Below, piece by piece: positions 17,968-26,238 of a stretch of 64,000 bases of DNA. This DNA is from Streptobacillus canis. GTDB taxonomy: Bacteria > Fusobacteriota > Fusobacteriia > Fusobacteriales > Leptotrichiaceae. The position numbers and the translations under genes were made by a program. Each line of letters begins with the position of its first letter. The first letter of the stretch is position 1. Location: the NCBI RefSeq assembly GCF_009733925.1, contig NZ_WOEI01000003.1, positions 1-64,000 of the forward strand. The letters run 5' to 3'. Below the pieces are notes generated by a model that was not told where the DNA came from, searched no databases, and was given only the letters and a program-made list of their open reading frames with translations.

Positions 17968-20900
17968 ATGAAAAAAATCTATATTTTATTTGTGTTTTCT
18001 TTATTTGTTAGCTGTAATTCAATTCAAAAAGAAGTAAAAAATAATTTTGTTAACGAGCCTTTAAAGGTAGAAGTTTCAAAATCAAATCAAGAATATATAG
18101 AAAAAATGAATCAAAAAGCGAATGAAAGAAAGAAAGAAATAGAATTTAAAGAAACTGAAATAATAAACATCAATAATAATGTTGATGATTTTGAATTATT
18201 AAGAAAAAAAGAAATAGAATTTAAAGAAGATAAAACTAAAATATTAGAAGATTCTAAACACAATAGTTCAAAATATTCAGATGAAAATGAATATATATAT
18301 GTTTTTGAAAGTGGATTAATAAGTCCAGGGAAAAAATTACTTTCAGAAATAGAAGTTGAAGGAATAAATATATTAAATAGAAAAAAATTAGAAAATCAAA
18401 CATATAAAAATATAAATCATGCTACAAATGTTTTAGAAAGTTTAGTAAATAATAATTATTCAGATACCAAAACCTTAAATATTAGATTAGGAAGTTTTCA
18501 GGATAAAGATTATAGATACAATGCAAAAGGTTTTATTAATATGTCTTATGGTTGGTCTGATTATTATAAAAATCTAATATATCTTTCTAAAGAAAATAAT
18601 TATATAGATGATATAGGTCAAAATTATAAAATAAATAATATAAATAGAGATATGTTTTCTAATTTAATTTTTGATAAAGAATATAAAAAAAATAGACAAT
18701 TAAAAGTATTAGCATTAGGTAATGTAGAAACGGATAAGACTGTAAATTACTATAATTCTACAAATGGATTATTATTTTATTTTAATATGTCTCCTGAAGT
18801 TCAAAAGGCAGCAAGATCTGAGAGTATATTAGTTAAAAATATGTATAGTGATAAAGAAGCAGAGCTTGATTTAATGTATAAAGGAAGAAAAGAAAAAATA
18901 GGAAATGATTTTTTTTATGAAGTTGAAAATTTAGGTAAAAATAATTCAAAGCCATTAGCCCTAAGATCTGCAACAGTAGTTCATGAAGGTTTTTTAAAAG
19001 AGGGTGTTAGAGGTTCAAGTTTTTCAGCACCTAAAGTAACAAGACTTGCATATGAAATTAAACAAAGATATCCATTTTTAACATATCATCAAATAAAAGA
19101 AATAATATTAACGACTGCCTCTAGAGAAAGTGGCGAAAAAGAATATTTAAGTAATATTTATGGGTGGGGAGTGGTAAATGGAAAGAAAGCATTAAATGGT
19201 TTTTCTGATTTTAATGCTGGTTTAATAGAAGAGACAAAATTTTTTGAAGGTATGAATGAAAAAATTTATGATAAATTAGGGAATATATATCAATATATTG
19301 AAATACCAAAGGGGATTTTTGAATTTTCTAATGATATTAAAAGTGGACTTGCTGGAAATGGTGAAAATATAGATTCAGATATACTAAATTTGACAGATTC
19401 ATCTTTAACTGTTGATGGACCAAGAGGTAATTTTAGATTAAATATACCTAAAGTACTAGATAGTGAAAAAATTTTTTATTCAAATGTAAAAAAAGCAGGA
19501 CTTAGAAAAGCTGGAGAAGGAGAATTGATTTTATCTGGAAAACAAAATTATCCGTGGACACAAGTGTTAGAAGGAGTTTTAACTTTAGAAAATAAATCTA
19601 CTTCAAAATACGATGTATTTAAAAAAGCTACTTTAAGATTAGATAAAGAAGCTCAAATAAAAAATGAAGTACAAAATGATGGTTTAGTCATAATTAATAC
19701 AGATGTTGAAATTGATAAATATATTTCAACAGATTTAGCTACAACTAAATTTAAAGCAGGGAAAAAAATTACTGCAAAAGAAGCATTAATTTCTGGTAAA
19801 ATTAAAATATATTTTCCAGAAGGAGAAGAGATTAAACCTGAATATGAGATTATTAAAGGTAAAGATATTGATATAAATAAAATAGAATTTCTAAATGTTT
19901 TTTTAGATAAGCCTAGACTTGATAATAAAGTTGTTAAAATAGGTACAGGTATAAGAAAAAAAATATTAGAATTAGATGAAGAAAAATTAAGAAATATTCC
20001 TTCTTATAATTATAATATGAAAAGTTTTTTTGAGGAGTATAATTTAGATGATAATGAAAAATATTTATTAAATATTACTTCTGAAAATCGTTTAGAAGCT
20101 ATGTCTCAAATATTTACAGATAACTATGCAACATATTTATCAAATGTTCTTAACTTAAATAATATGACACTATCAAATATCAAAAAACCATTATTTAAAG
20201 AATATAATAAAAATAATATAGTTTATTATAATTCATTTATTTCTACAAATTTGGTTAAAGATGATTTAAATACACCGTTTAAAAATAATATTTATTCTAA
20301 TAGTTTAGGAATAGATTTTAAATTGTATAATAATATTCATTTGGGATTTTTTAGTGGAATAAGTAATTTAAGAAGTGTTTTTGAAAATAATGCAGATTTT
20401 ATATCTGATAAATATAATATTGGTTTTAAATATAAATATAAATATAAAAACTTGGTTTTATCAGATATTTTAGATTATTCATTTGTTAATTCTAAAGTTA
20501 GAAGAAAAATAGTTAATGATGATGTATATTCATATTTTAAAACACATATTATTAATAATATGTTAAGTTTAGGATATGAAGTTGATATAAATAATAAACA
20601 TAAGTTAGTTCCTAATATAGATCTTATTTTAACTAAAGTTTTAGTTGATTCTAATAAAGAAATTGTAAATGGAGAAAATGAAAAAATAGGTTTAGAAATT
20701 AAAGATAATAATTTAAATTATACAAGTTTTGCTTTTGGTTTTGATTGGCAATATAAAATAAATAAGTATTTGACATTAGATAATAATATTAATTTAAATT
20801 TTAATATTAAAGATAGAGTAGAAATAAATGCGAGACTATTAGATACAGATTTTAAAATGAGGGGTAAAAATCTTGATAAATTTTTAATGAGTTATAGAGT

Positions 20901-21006
20901 AGGTGCAAACATTGATTTTCAAAATAATTTTAAAATTGGAGTAGAAAGTAGTATAAATACTAAAGGTAAATGGAATAATTCATTTACACTTAAATATGAA
21001 TTTTAA
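17968..21006 (+). CDS. NalP-like subtilase autotransporter, possibly lipidated
   Basis: Type V secreted protein of 1012 aa. The N-terminus MKKIYILFVFSLFVSC resembles a lipoprotein signal with Cys16, as in the Neisseria lipoprotein protease NalP. Residues 40-100 are a charged coiled coil with the segment RKKEIEFKE twice. A subtilase (S8) domain follows: YVFESGL (Glu114 where Asp is expected), NHATNV (His151), GFINMSYG and RGSSFSAP (Ser351). A linker with strand-rich passenger repeats leads to a C-terminal beta-barrel (about 740-1012) ending in Phe. The Asp-to-Glu change and HAT instead of HGT make protease activity uncertain. It lies 12 bases after the pyrG terminator without a visible promoter, so expression may depend on readthrough. 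Confidence 0.82.
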   Translation: MKKIYILFVFSLFVSCNSIQKEVKNNFVNEPLKVEVSKSNQEYIEKMNQKANERKKEIEFKETEIININNNVDDFELLRKKEIEFKEDKTKILEDSKHNSSKYSDENEYIYVFESGLISPGKKLLSEIEVEGINILNRKKLENQTYKNINHATNVLESLVNNNYSDTKTLNIRLGSFQDKDYRYNAKGFINMSYGWSDYYKNLIYLSKENNYIDDIGQNYKINNINRDMFSNLIFDKEYKKNRQLKVLALGNVETDKTVNYYNSTNGLLFYFNMSPEVQKAARSESILVKNMYSDKEAELDLMYKGRKEKIGNDFFYEVENLGKNNSKPLALRSATVVHEGFLKEGVRGSSFSAPKVTRLAYEIKQRYPFLTYHQIKEIILTTASRESGEKEYLSNIYGWGVVNGKKALNGFSDFNAGLIEETKFFEGMNEKIYDKLGNIYQYIEIPKGIFEFSNDIKSGLAGNGENIDSDILNLTDSSLTVDGPRGNFRLNIPKVLDSEKIFYSNVKKAGLRKAGEGELILSGKQNYPWTQVLEGVLTLENKSTSKYDVFKKATLRLDKEAQIKNEVQNDGLVIINTDVEIDKYISTDLATTKFKAGKKITAKEALISGKIKIYFPEGEEIKPEYEIIKGKDIDINKIEFLNVFLDKPRLDNKVVKIGTGIRKKILELDEEKLRNIPSYNYNMKSFFEEYNLDDNEKYLLNITSENRLEAMSQIFTDNYATYLSNVLNLNNMTLSNIKKPLFKEYNKNNIVYYNSFISTNLVKDDLNTPFKNNIYSNSLGIDFKLYNNIHLGFFSGISNLRSVFENNADFISDKYNIGFKYKYKYKNLVLSDILDYSFVNSKVRRKIVNDDVYSYFKTHIINNMLSLGYEVDINNKHKLVPNIDLILTKVLVDSNKEIVNGENEKIGLEIKDNNLNYTSFAFGFDWQYKINKYLTLDNNINLNFNIKDRVEINARLLDTDFKMRGKNLDKFLMSYRVGANIDFQNNFKIGVESSINTKGKWNNSFTLKYEF

Positions 21007-21011
21007 GAAGT

Positions 21012-21038
21012 TGCAACGATATTTATCGTTGCATCTTT
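21012..21038 (+). terminator. Weak hairpin after the autotransporter gene
   Basis: TGCAACGAT (21012-21020) pairs with ATCGTTGCA (21025-21033); only TCTTT follows, so termination may be incomplete. Confidence 0.55.
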
Positions 21039-21051
21039 AGTTAGGAGATAT

Positions 21052-23745
21052 ATGATAGAAACTTTAAAAAAAAGTATTTATTTTTCTTTTATAAATTCAG
21101 AATCAGTAATTACTAATGAATTTGCAACTGATTTAATAGTAAATGAATATAGTCAAGGGAAAAAGATGTTAACAGAATTATCTCAGGAATTATTAGGTTC
21201 GGATAATTTTCGATTTAGTGTAGCTTTTATTACTTTAAGTGGAATTACACCATTACTTTCAATATTTGAAGAATTAGAAAGTAGAGGTGTAAAAGGAAAA
21301 ATTTTGACAACAGATTATCTTCATTTTACTGAACCGAAAGCATTAGAAAAATTAATTTCTTTTAAAAATATAGAGGTTAGAATATATAAATCTAATGGAA
21401 ATGTTGGGTTTCATACTAAAGGTTATATTATGGACAAAAAAGAATATAGTTGTATAATTACAGGGAGTTCTAATCTTACTATTTCGGCACTTACAACTAA
21501 TAAGGAGTGGAATAGTAGAATGTATGTACATAGAGATGGAGCTATGTATAAACAAGTAATAAATGAATTTAATAATTTATGGGATAGTTCTAAAGAAGTA
21601 AATTTAGAACAATATATTAAAAAATATAATGAAAATAGAAAAAATAAAGTAAAAACTATTTCTTTAGAAAAACTAAAACCAAATAATATGCAAAAAAAAT
21701 TTATTGATAGTTTTAATTCTAGTATTAATTTAGGAAAAAAAAGAGGGATCTTAATTTCAGCAACAGGAACAGGAAAAACGTATGCTTCAGCTTTTGCATT
21801 AAAAAATGCCAAAAGTATATTATTTATAGTTCATAGAGAACAACTTGCAAGGCAAGCAATGGAAACATATATTAAAGTGTTAGGGAAAAATAAAAAAATG
21901 GAAATATATTCTGGAAATAATAAAAAAATTACTTCTAAATATATATTTGCAACGATACAAACATTATCAAAAAATTTAGATAAATTTTTAAGAGAAGAAT
22001 TTGAGTATATAGTTATAGATGAAACACATAGAGCAGCTAGTAAAAGTTATAAAAAAGTATTAGAATACTTTAATCCAAAAATTTTTTTAGGAATGACTGC
22101 AACTACAAGTAGAACAGATGGGATAGATATATGTAATCTTTTTGAGAATAATATTCTTTATGAAATTAACTTAAAAGAAGCATTAGAGGAGGATATATTA
22201 TGTCCTTTTCATTATTTTGCAATAACAGAGTATTTAGATGATGAATTTAATAATGAGTTTAAGGATTTCAATAAACTTGTTGATGAAAAAAGAGTAGATT
22301 ATATTATTTCAAAATTAAAAATATATGGATATTCTGGAATAAAACCCAAAGGATTAATATTTTGTTCAAGAAATGAAGAAGCAAAAGAATTATCTAAAAT
22401 ATTTAATGAAAGAGGTTATAAAACATCTTATTTAAATGGGATGGATAGTCAAGAAAAAAGAGAAAAAGAAATAGATAAGTTAGTTAATGATAAATTAGAA
22501 TACATTTTTACAGTTGATATATTTAATGAAGGAGTAGATATACCTGAAATTAATCAAATTATTATGCTTAGACCGACAGTATCTCCAATAGTATTTTTAC
22601 AACAATTGGGCAGGGGTTTAAGAAAACATAATAGTAAAGAATTTGTAGTTGTATTGGATTTTATAGGTAATTATACTACAAATTATATGATACCTTTAGC
22701 ATTTTCAAGTAAAAGTAAATATACAAAAGATGATATGAAGAAATATGTATTAACTATGAATTCTATTGTTCCTGGTTATTCGAGTATTAATTTTGATGAA
22801 ATATCAAAAAAAAGAATATTTGAATCTATTAATAAATTTAAGTTAAATGTATCTAAAATAGTAGTTGAAGAATATTTAAGAATAAAAAATATGTTAGGAA
22901 GAATTCCAAATATTTTTGAATTTGATAAATATTCTAATATAGATATAACGAGGGTTTTTGAAAAGTTTGGCTCTTATTATCAAATGCTTATGTTAAATGA
23001 AAAAGAAGTAAATTATACTAAAGATGAGTTAAATTTATTTAAATTTATTTCAATTAGATTTTTAAATGGTAAAAGACTTAAAGAATTAATGTATTTAAAA
23101 ACCCTAGAAGGAAAAGATAAACAACTTGAAAATATGATGAATAATAAATTTGAATTTTATTCTAAATTTGATATAGACTTTAATAAATTTTTGGAATATA
23201 AGGATAGTAAAGAAATAAAAGATATGATAAGTTTAGGAATAGATAGACATAATAGAATATATTCTAATAAATATGAAGATACTGACTTTGTACTTTATGA
23301 AAAGTATACTAGGGAGGATGTTTGTAGATTATTGAATTGGGAAAAAGCTATTAATCCTCAAGGTATTAGTGGATATAAGCTAGATAACAAAACTAAAACT
23401 CTTCCTGTATTTATTAACTATGAAAGAAGTGAAAAGAATAAAAGAGCTATGAGTTATGAACCTAATTTTCTAGATAATAAACATGTAGTAATATTTTCTA
23501 AACCAGGAAGAAAAGTAAATTCTCCTGATATTGATGCTGCAATAAATGCAAAAGAATATGGGATTTCAACACATCTATTTGTTAGAAAAAATAATGATGA
23601 TAATGAGTTTTACTATCTAGGTAAAATGCTACCTACTATGAAATATGAAGAAGTTATATTACCTATACAAAAAAGTGCTGTTGCAATAGAATATGAATTA
23701 AATACAAGGATAAGAGAAGATATATTTAAGTATCTTGAATATTAA
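21052..23745 (+). CDS. SauUSI-like type IV restriction enzyme (PLD-helicase-DUF3427)
   Basis: 897 aa with three parts in the order of SauUSI, the ATP-dependent enzyme of Staphylococcus aureus that cuts DNA with 5-methyl- or 5-hydroxymethylcytosine. Residues 30-190 are a phospholipase-D-type nuclease domain with HTKGYIMD (121-128) and GSSNLT. Residues 215-560 are a superfamily 2 helicase: ATGTGKT (237-243), DETH (323-326), GMTATTSR, and the motif VI region QQLGRGLRKH. Residues about 750-890 match the DUF3427 domain (WEKAINPQGISGYKLD onward), the modified-base reader in SauUSI. AGGAG precedes the ATG. No methylase gene is next to it, as expected for type IV. Specificity cannot be read from sequence. 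Confidence 0.85.
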   Translation: MIETLKKSIYFSFINSESVITNEFATDLIVNEYSQGKKMLTELSQELLGSDNFRFSVAFITLSGITPLLSIFEELESRGVKGKILTTDYLHFTEPKALEKLISFKNIEVRIYKSNGNVGFHTKGYIMDKKEYSCIITGSSNLTISALTTNKEWNSRMYVHRDGAMYKQVINEFNNLWDSSKEVNLEQYIKKYNENRKNKVKTISLEKLKPNNMQKKFIDSFNSSINLGKKRGILISATGTGKTYASAFALKNAKSILFIVHREQLARQAMETYIKVLGKNKKMEIYSGNNKKITSKYIFATIQTLSKNLDKFLREEFEYIVIDETHRAASKSYKKVLEYFNPKIFLGMTATTSRTDGIDICNLFENNILYEINLKEALEEDILCPFHYFAITEYLDDEFNNEFKDFNKLVDEKRVDYIISKLKIYGYSGIKPKGLIFCSRNEEAKELSKIFNERGYKTSYLNGMDSQEKREKEIDKLVNDKLEYIFTVDIFNEGVDIPEINQIIMLRPTVSPIVFLQQLGRGLRKHNSKEFVVVLDFIGNYTTNYMIPLAFSSKSKYTKDDMKKYVLTMNSIVPGYSSINFDEISKKRIFESINKFKLNVSKIVVEEYLRIKNMLGRIPNIFEFDKYSNIDITRVFEKFGSYYQMLMLNEKEVNYTKDELNLFKFISIRFLNGKRLKELMYLKTLEGKDKQLENMMNNKFEFYSKFDIDFNKFLEYKDSKEIKDMISLGIDRHNRIYSNKYEDTDFVLYEKYTREDVCRLLNWEKAINPQGISGYKLDNKTKTLPVFINYERSEKNKRAMSYEPNFLDNKHVVIFSKPGRKVNSPDIDAAINAKEYGISTHLFVRKNNDDNEFYYLGKMLPTMKYEEVILPIQKSAVAIEYELNTRIREDIFKYLEY

Positions 23746-23763
23746 TATACAAAATGCTACAAT
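23735..23763 (+). promoter_or_regulatory. Promoter of the DUF2200-rlbA-recF operon
   Basis: TTGAAT (23735-23740) and TACAAT (23758-23763) are separated by exactly 17 bases, with TG-n before the -10. The -35 box lies in the last codons of the restriction gene. Confidence 0.6.
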
Positions 23764-23779
23764 TTAATAAAGGAGTTTT

Positions 23780-24136
23780 ATGGGACATAAGATATATGAA
23801 ATGCCTTTTTCAAAGGTTTATCCACTTTTAAAGGCAAAATTAAATAGAAAAAATATTGATGAAAATAAAGTAGATTTAGCAATAACTTGGTTAACGGGAT
23901 ATAATAAGAGAGAGATATCTAAAATAGTTGAAAATAAGATTGGGTATAAAGAATTTTTTAAAAAAGCTCCAAAATTAAATGAAGATAGATTTTTAGTAAC
24001 AGGTAGTATTTGTGGAGTTAGAATAACTGAAATTGAAGAAGAATTGATGAAAGAAATTAGAATATTAGATAAAGTAATAGATGAGTTATCTAAAGGGAAA
24101 GATATTGATAAAATTATCAAAAAGGAAGGAAAATAA
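23780..24136 (+). CDS. DUF2200 family protein
   Basis: 118 aa matching the DUF2200 family: IYEMPFSKVYPLLKAK, ITWLTGYNKREI, FFKKAPKLNEDRFLVTGSICGVRITEIE and LMKEIRILDKVIDELSKGK are in the family order and the length is typical. The biochemical role of the family is unknown. The protein is cytoplasmic. It starts the operon leading to rlbA, recF and mfd; its TAA overlaps the rlbA ATG by one base. Confidence 0.85.
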   Translation: MGHKIYEMPFSKVYPLLKAKLNRKNIDENKVDLAITWLTGYNKREISKIVENKIGYKEFFKKAPKLNEDRFLVTGSICGVRITEIEEELMKEIRILDKVIDELSKGKDIDKIIKKEGK

Positions 24137-24339
24137 TGGAAATAAAAATAACTACAGAATATATTAAACTTGATCAATTACTTAAATTTGCAAATCTAGT
24201 AGAAAATGGTGGAAGTGCAAAAGAGGTAATATTAGAAGGTCTTGTTTTAGTAGATGGTGAAGTTGAAACTAGACGTGGTAGAAAAATATACAGTGGTATG
24301 GTAGTTGAGTTTGAAGGAGAAAGAGTAGAAGTTAAATGA
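24136..24339 (+). CDS. rlbA: S4-domain RNA-binding protein RlbA/YaaA
   Basis: A 67-aa single S4 domain: LDQLLKFANLVENGGSAKEVI then VLVDGEVETRRGRKIYSGMVVEF. This small protein is encoded just before recF in many low-GC bacteria (YaaA/RlbA), in the dnaA-dnaN-rlbA-recF cluster. dnaA and dnaN are not in front here. It is thought to bind structured RNA in connection with ribosomes. Overlap is 1 base with the gene before and 4 bases (ATGA) with recF, so the three are translationally coupled. Confidence 0.88.
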   Translation: MEIKITTEYIKLDQLLKFANLVENGGSAKEVILEGLVLVDGEVETRRGRKIYSGMVVEFEGERVEVK

Positions 24340-25412
24340 TAAAAGAAGTGTTTTTTTCAGGTTTTAGAAATTTGATAGATAAGAGAGTTAAATTGTCTCG
24401 TGGATTTAATCTAATTTATGGTGAAAATGCACAAGGTAAAACTTCTTTTATGGAAGCTATCTATTTTGGAGCAACAGGTAGAAGTTTTAGAACTAAAAAA
24501 AATAATGAAATGATAAAATATGATAATGATGATGCAAAAGTATTTGTTAAATTAGAGAACACTTCTAGTTATTCTATTAACCTATTTAAAAGTGAGAAGA
24601 AATACTTTAAAAATGGAGAAAGAATAAAATATGTAGACTATATTGGAGATATTTTAGCCATTTCATTTATACCAGAAGATGTAGAACTTGTGATGGGGAA
24701 CCCTTCTATTAGAAGGGGATTTTTCAATTACGAAATTTCTCAAATCAGTAAAGAATACTTATATTTAATAGTGGATTATGAAAAAGTACTTAAGATAAGA
24801 AATAAGATGCTTAAGGAGAAAAAACACAAAGAAGAATTGTATAAGATATATAATGAAAAGTATATAGAGATGTGTGCCAAAATACTTAAGATGAGAAAGG
24901 AATATGTAGAGGAATTAAATAAATACTTAGATGTAAATTATAAAAAACTATTTAACCCTAAACATAATCTAAAGTTAATATATGATAACTTCTTAAAATT
25001 AGAAGATGTAACTGATGTTGAAAAAAATAAGGAGAAGATATCAGAAATATTAAAGAATAAGGAAGCATACGATGTACAGTTAGGTTATTCTAATTACGGT
25101 ATACATAAGGATGAATTCCATTTTGATTTAAATAGTAAAAATGCTAGATATTTTTCATCACAAGGTGAAAAAAAATCTATAGTATTCATATTAAAGATAT
25201 CTGAAGTTGAGTTAATAGAGAAAAAGATGAATAAGAAACCCGTATTTTTAATGGATGATATAGCATCATTTTTTGATAATTTTAGAAAAAACCAAATTAT
25301 TCACTATTTCTTAGAAAAAGAGATACAATGTTTTTTAACTTCAACGGAAGATTTAAAAATAGTGGGGAAAAAATTTGATGTTGATGGGGGTGTAGTAAGT
25401 GAAACGGATTAG
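24336..25412 (+). CDS. recF: DNA repair ATPase RecF
   Basis: SMC-like ATPase that helps load RecA at gaps and stalled forks. Walker A GENAQGKTS (29-37), the RecF-specific FIPEDVELVMGNPSIRRGFFNYE segment, signature region YFSSQGEKKSIVFILKI and Walker B PVFLMDDIASFFD are all present. Length 358 aa is normal. The C-terminus overlaps the next gene by 14 bases. Confidence 0.95.
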   Translation: MIKEVFFSGFRNLIDKRVKLSRGFNLIYGENAQGKTSFMEAIYFGATGRSFRTKKNNEMIKYDNDDAKVFVKLENTSSYSINLFKSEKKYFKNGERIKYVDYIGDILAISFIPEDVELVMGNPSIRRGFFNYEISQISKEYLYLIVDYEKVLKIRNKMLKEKKHKEELYKIYNEKYIEMCAKILKMRKEYVEELNKYLDVNYKKLFNPKHNLKLIYDNFLKLEDVTDVEKNKEKISEILKNKEAYDVQLGYSNYGIHKDEFHFDLNSKNARYFSSQGEKKSIVFILKISEVELIEKKMNKKPVFLMDDIASFFDNFRKNQIIHYFLEKEIQCFLTSTEDLKIVGKKFDVDGGVVSETD

Positions 25413-26238
25413 TAGTGTAATAAATCAAAACAGTTTTGTTGGATTTAATTATGATAAATACGTAAATGATGCATTAATTAGTAGTTGCAGTATATGCTCT
25501 ATTAAAGATGAGAATATATATATTTATGTAAATGATCCTAATGTAAAGATATTTATAAATCAAATTAAAACTAATATTTTAATAGAAGCTAGAAAATTTT
25601 CTGAAATAAAGGAAATATATGTACTAGATGATAAAAAAGGTTTAGTAAATGCTAGAAATATGAAGAGAAAGAATGCTAAAGAAAAAGTAACATATGATGA
25701 TGGAATTAAATATGAAGATATTTCTACAGAAGAAAAAGAGAGAATATTAAAGGATATATCTGAGGTTGAAGCAAGTGAAGAAATAAAAAAACATCTTTAT
25801 GATATAGCTGAAATATATTTTAAGACAGGAAAAGAAATTAGGGTTATATGTCCTGTATGTAATAAGGAAAAACTAGACTTATTTGGTGATAAGTGTTTAG
25901 ATTGCTTGCAGAGAGAATTAGAATATAAAAGGGAAGAAGCGTATTTTGATATTAAAGATAACCCATATATAGAGGATAATAGTAAGATATATATAGAAGC
26001 AAGAAGAAGAATAGTAGAAGAAAAAATTGATAAGATTTTTAAATACTTAGAAGAAAAACAAGAAAAAGCTAATATTAATGATATAAATAATCTTTTTATG
26101 GAATATGCTATGTATAAAGCAGGGACAAAAGATAGTGAAGTGCAATTTTTAGCTGCAGATGAACTTAGAAAAAAACTATATCATTACTATCTTAAGAAAA
26201 ATATAGTAATACCTGTGTTAGGAGGCAATAATGGATAG
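25399..26238 (+). CDS. DciA-like (DUF721) protein with zinc ribbon, tentative
   Basis: 279 aa. The first 75 residues (FVGFNYDKYVNDALISSCSI, then IYIYVNDPNVKIFINQIKTN) have the alternating strand-helix pattern of the DUF721/DciA domain, and a DUF721 gene next to recF is a common arrangement; DciA helps load the replicative helicase. Residues about 150-175 hold a CPVC...CLDC pair of knuckles, a probable zinc ribbon, which is not part of ordinary DciA. The rest is charged helix. The GTG start at 25399 follows GGGGG and lies inside recF; the end overlaps mfd by 8 bases. The DciA assignment is an inference from position and fold pattern. Confidence 0.6.
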   Translation: MKRISSVINQNSFVGFNYDKYVNDALISSCSICSIKDENIYIYVNDPNVKIFINQIKTNILIEARKFSEIKEIYVLDDKKGLVNARNMKRKNAKEKVTYDDGIKYEDISTEEKERILKDISEVEASEEIKKHLYDIAEIYFKTGKEIRVICPVCNKEKLDLFGDKCLDCLQRELEYKREEAYFDIKDNPYIEDNSKIYIEARRRIVEEKIDKIFKYLEEKQEKANINDINNLFMEYAMYKAGTKDSEVQFLAADELRKKLYHYYLKKNIVIPVLGGNNG

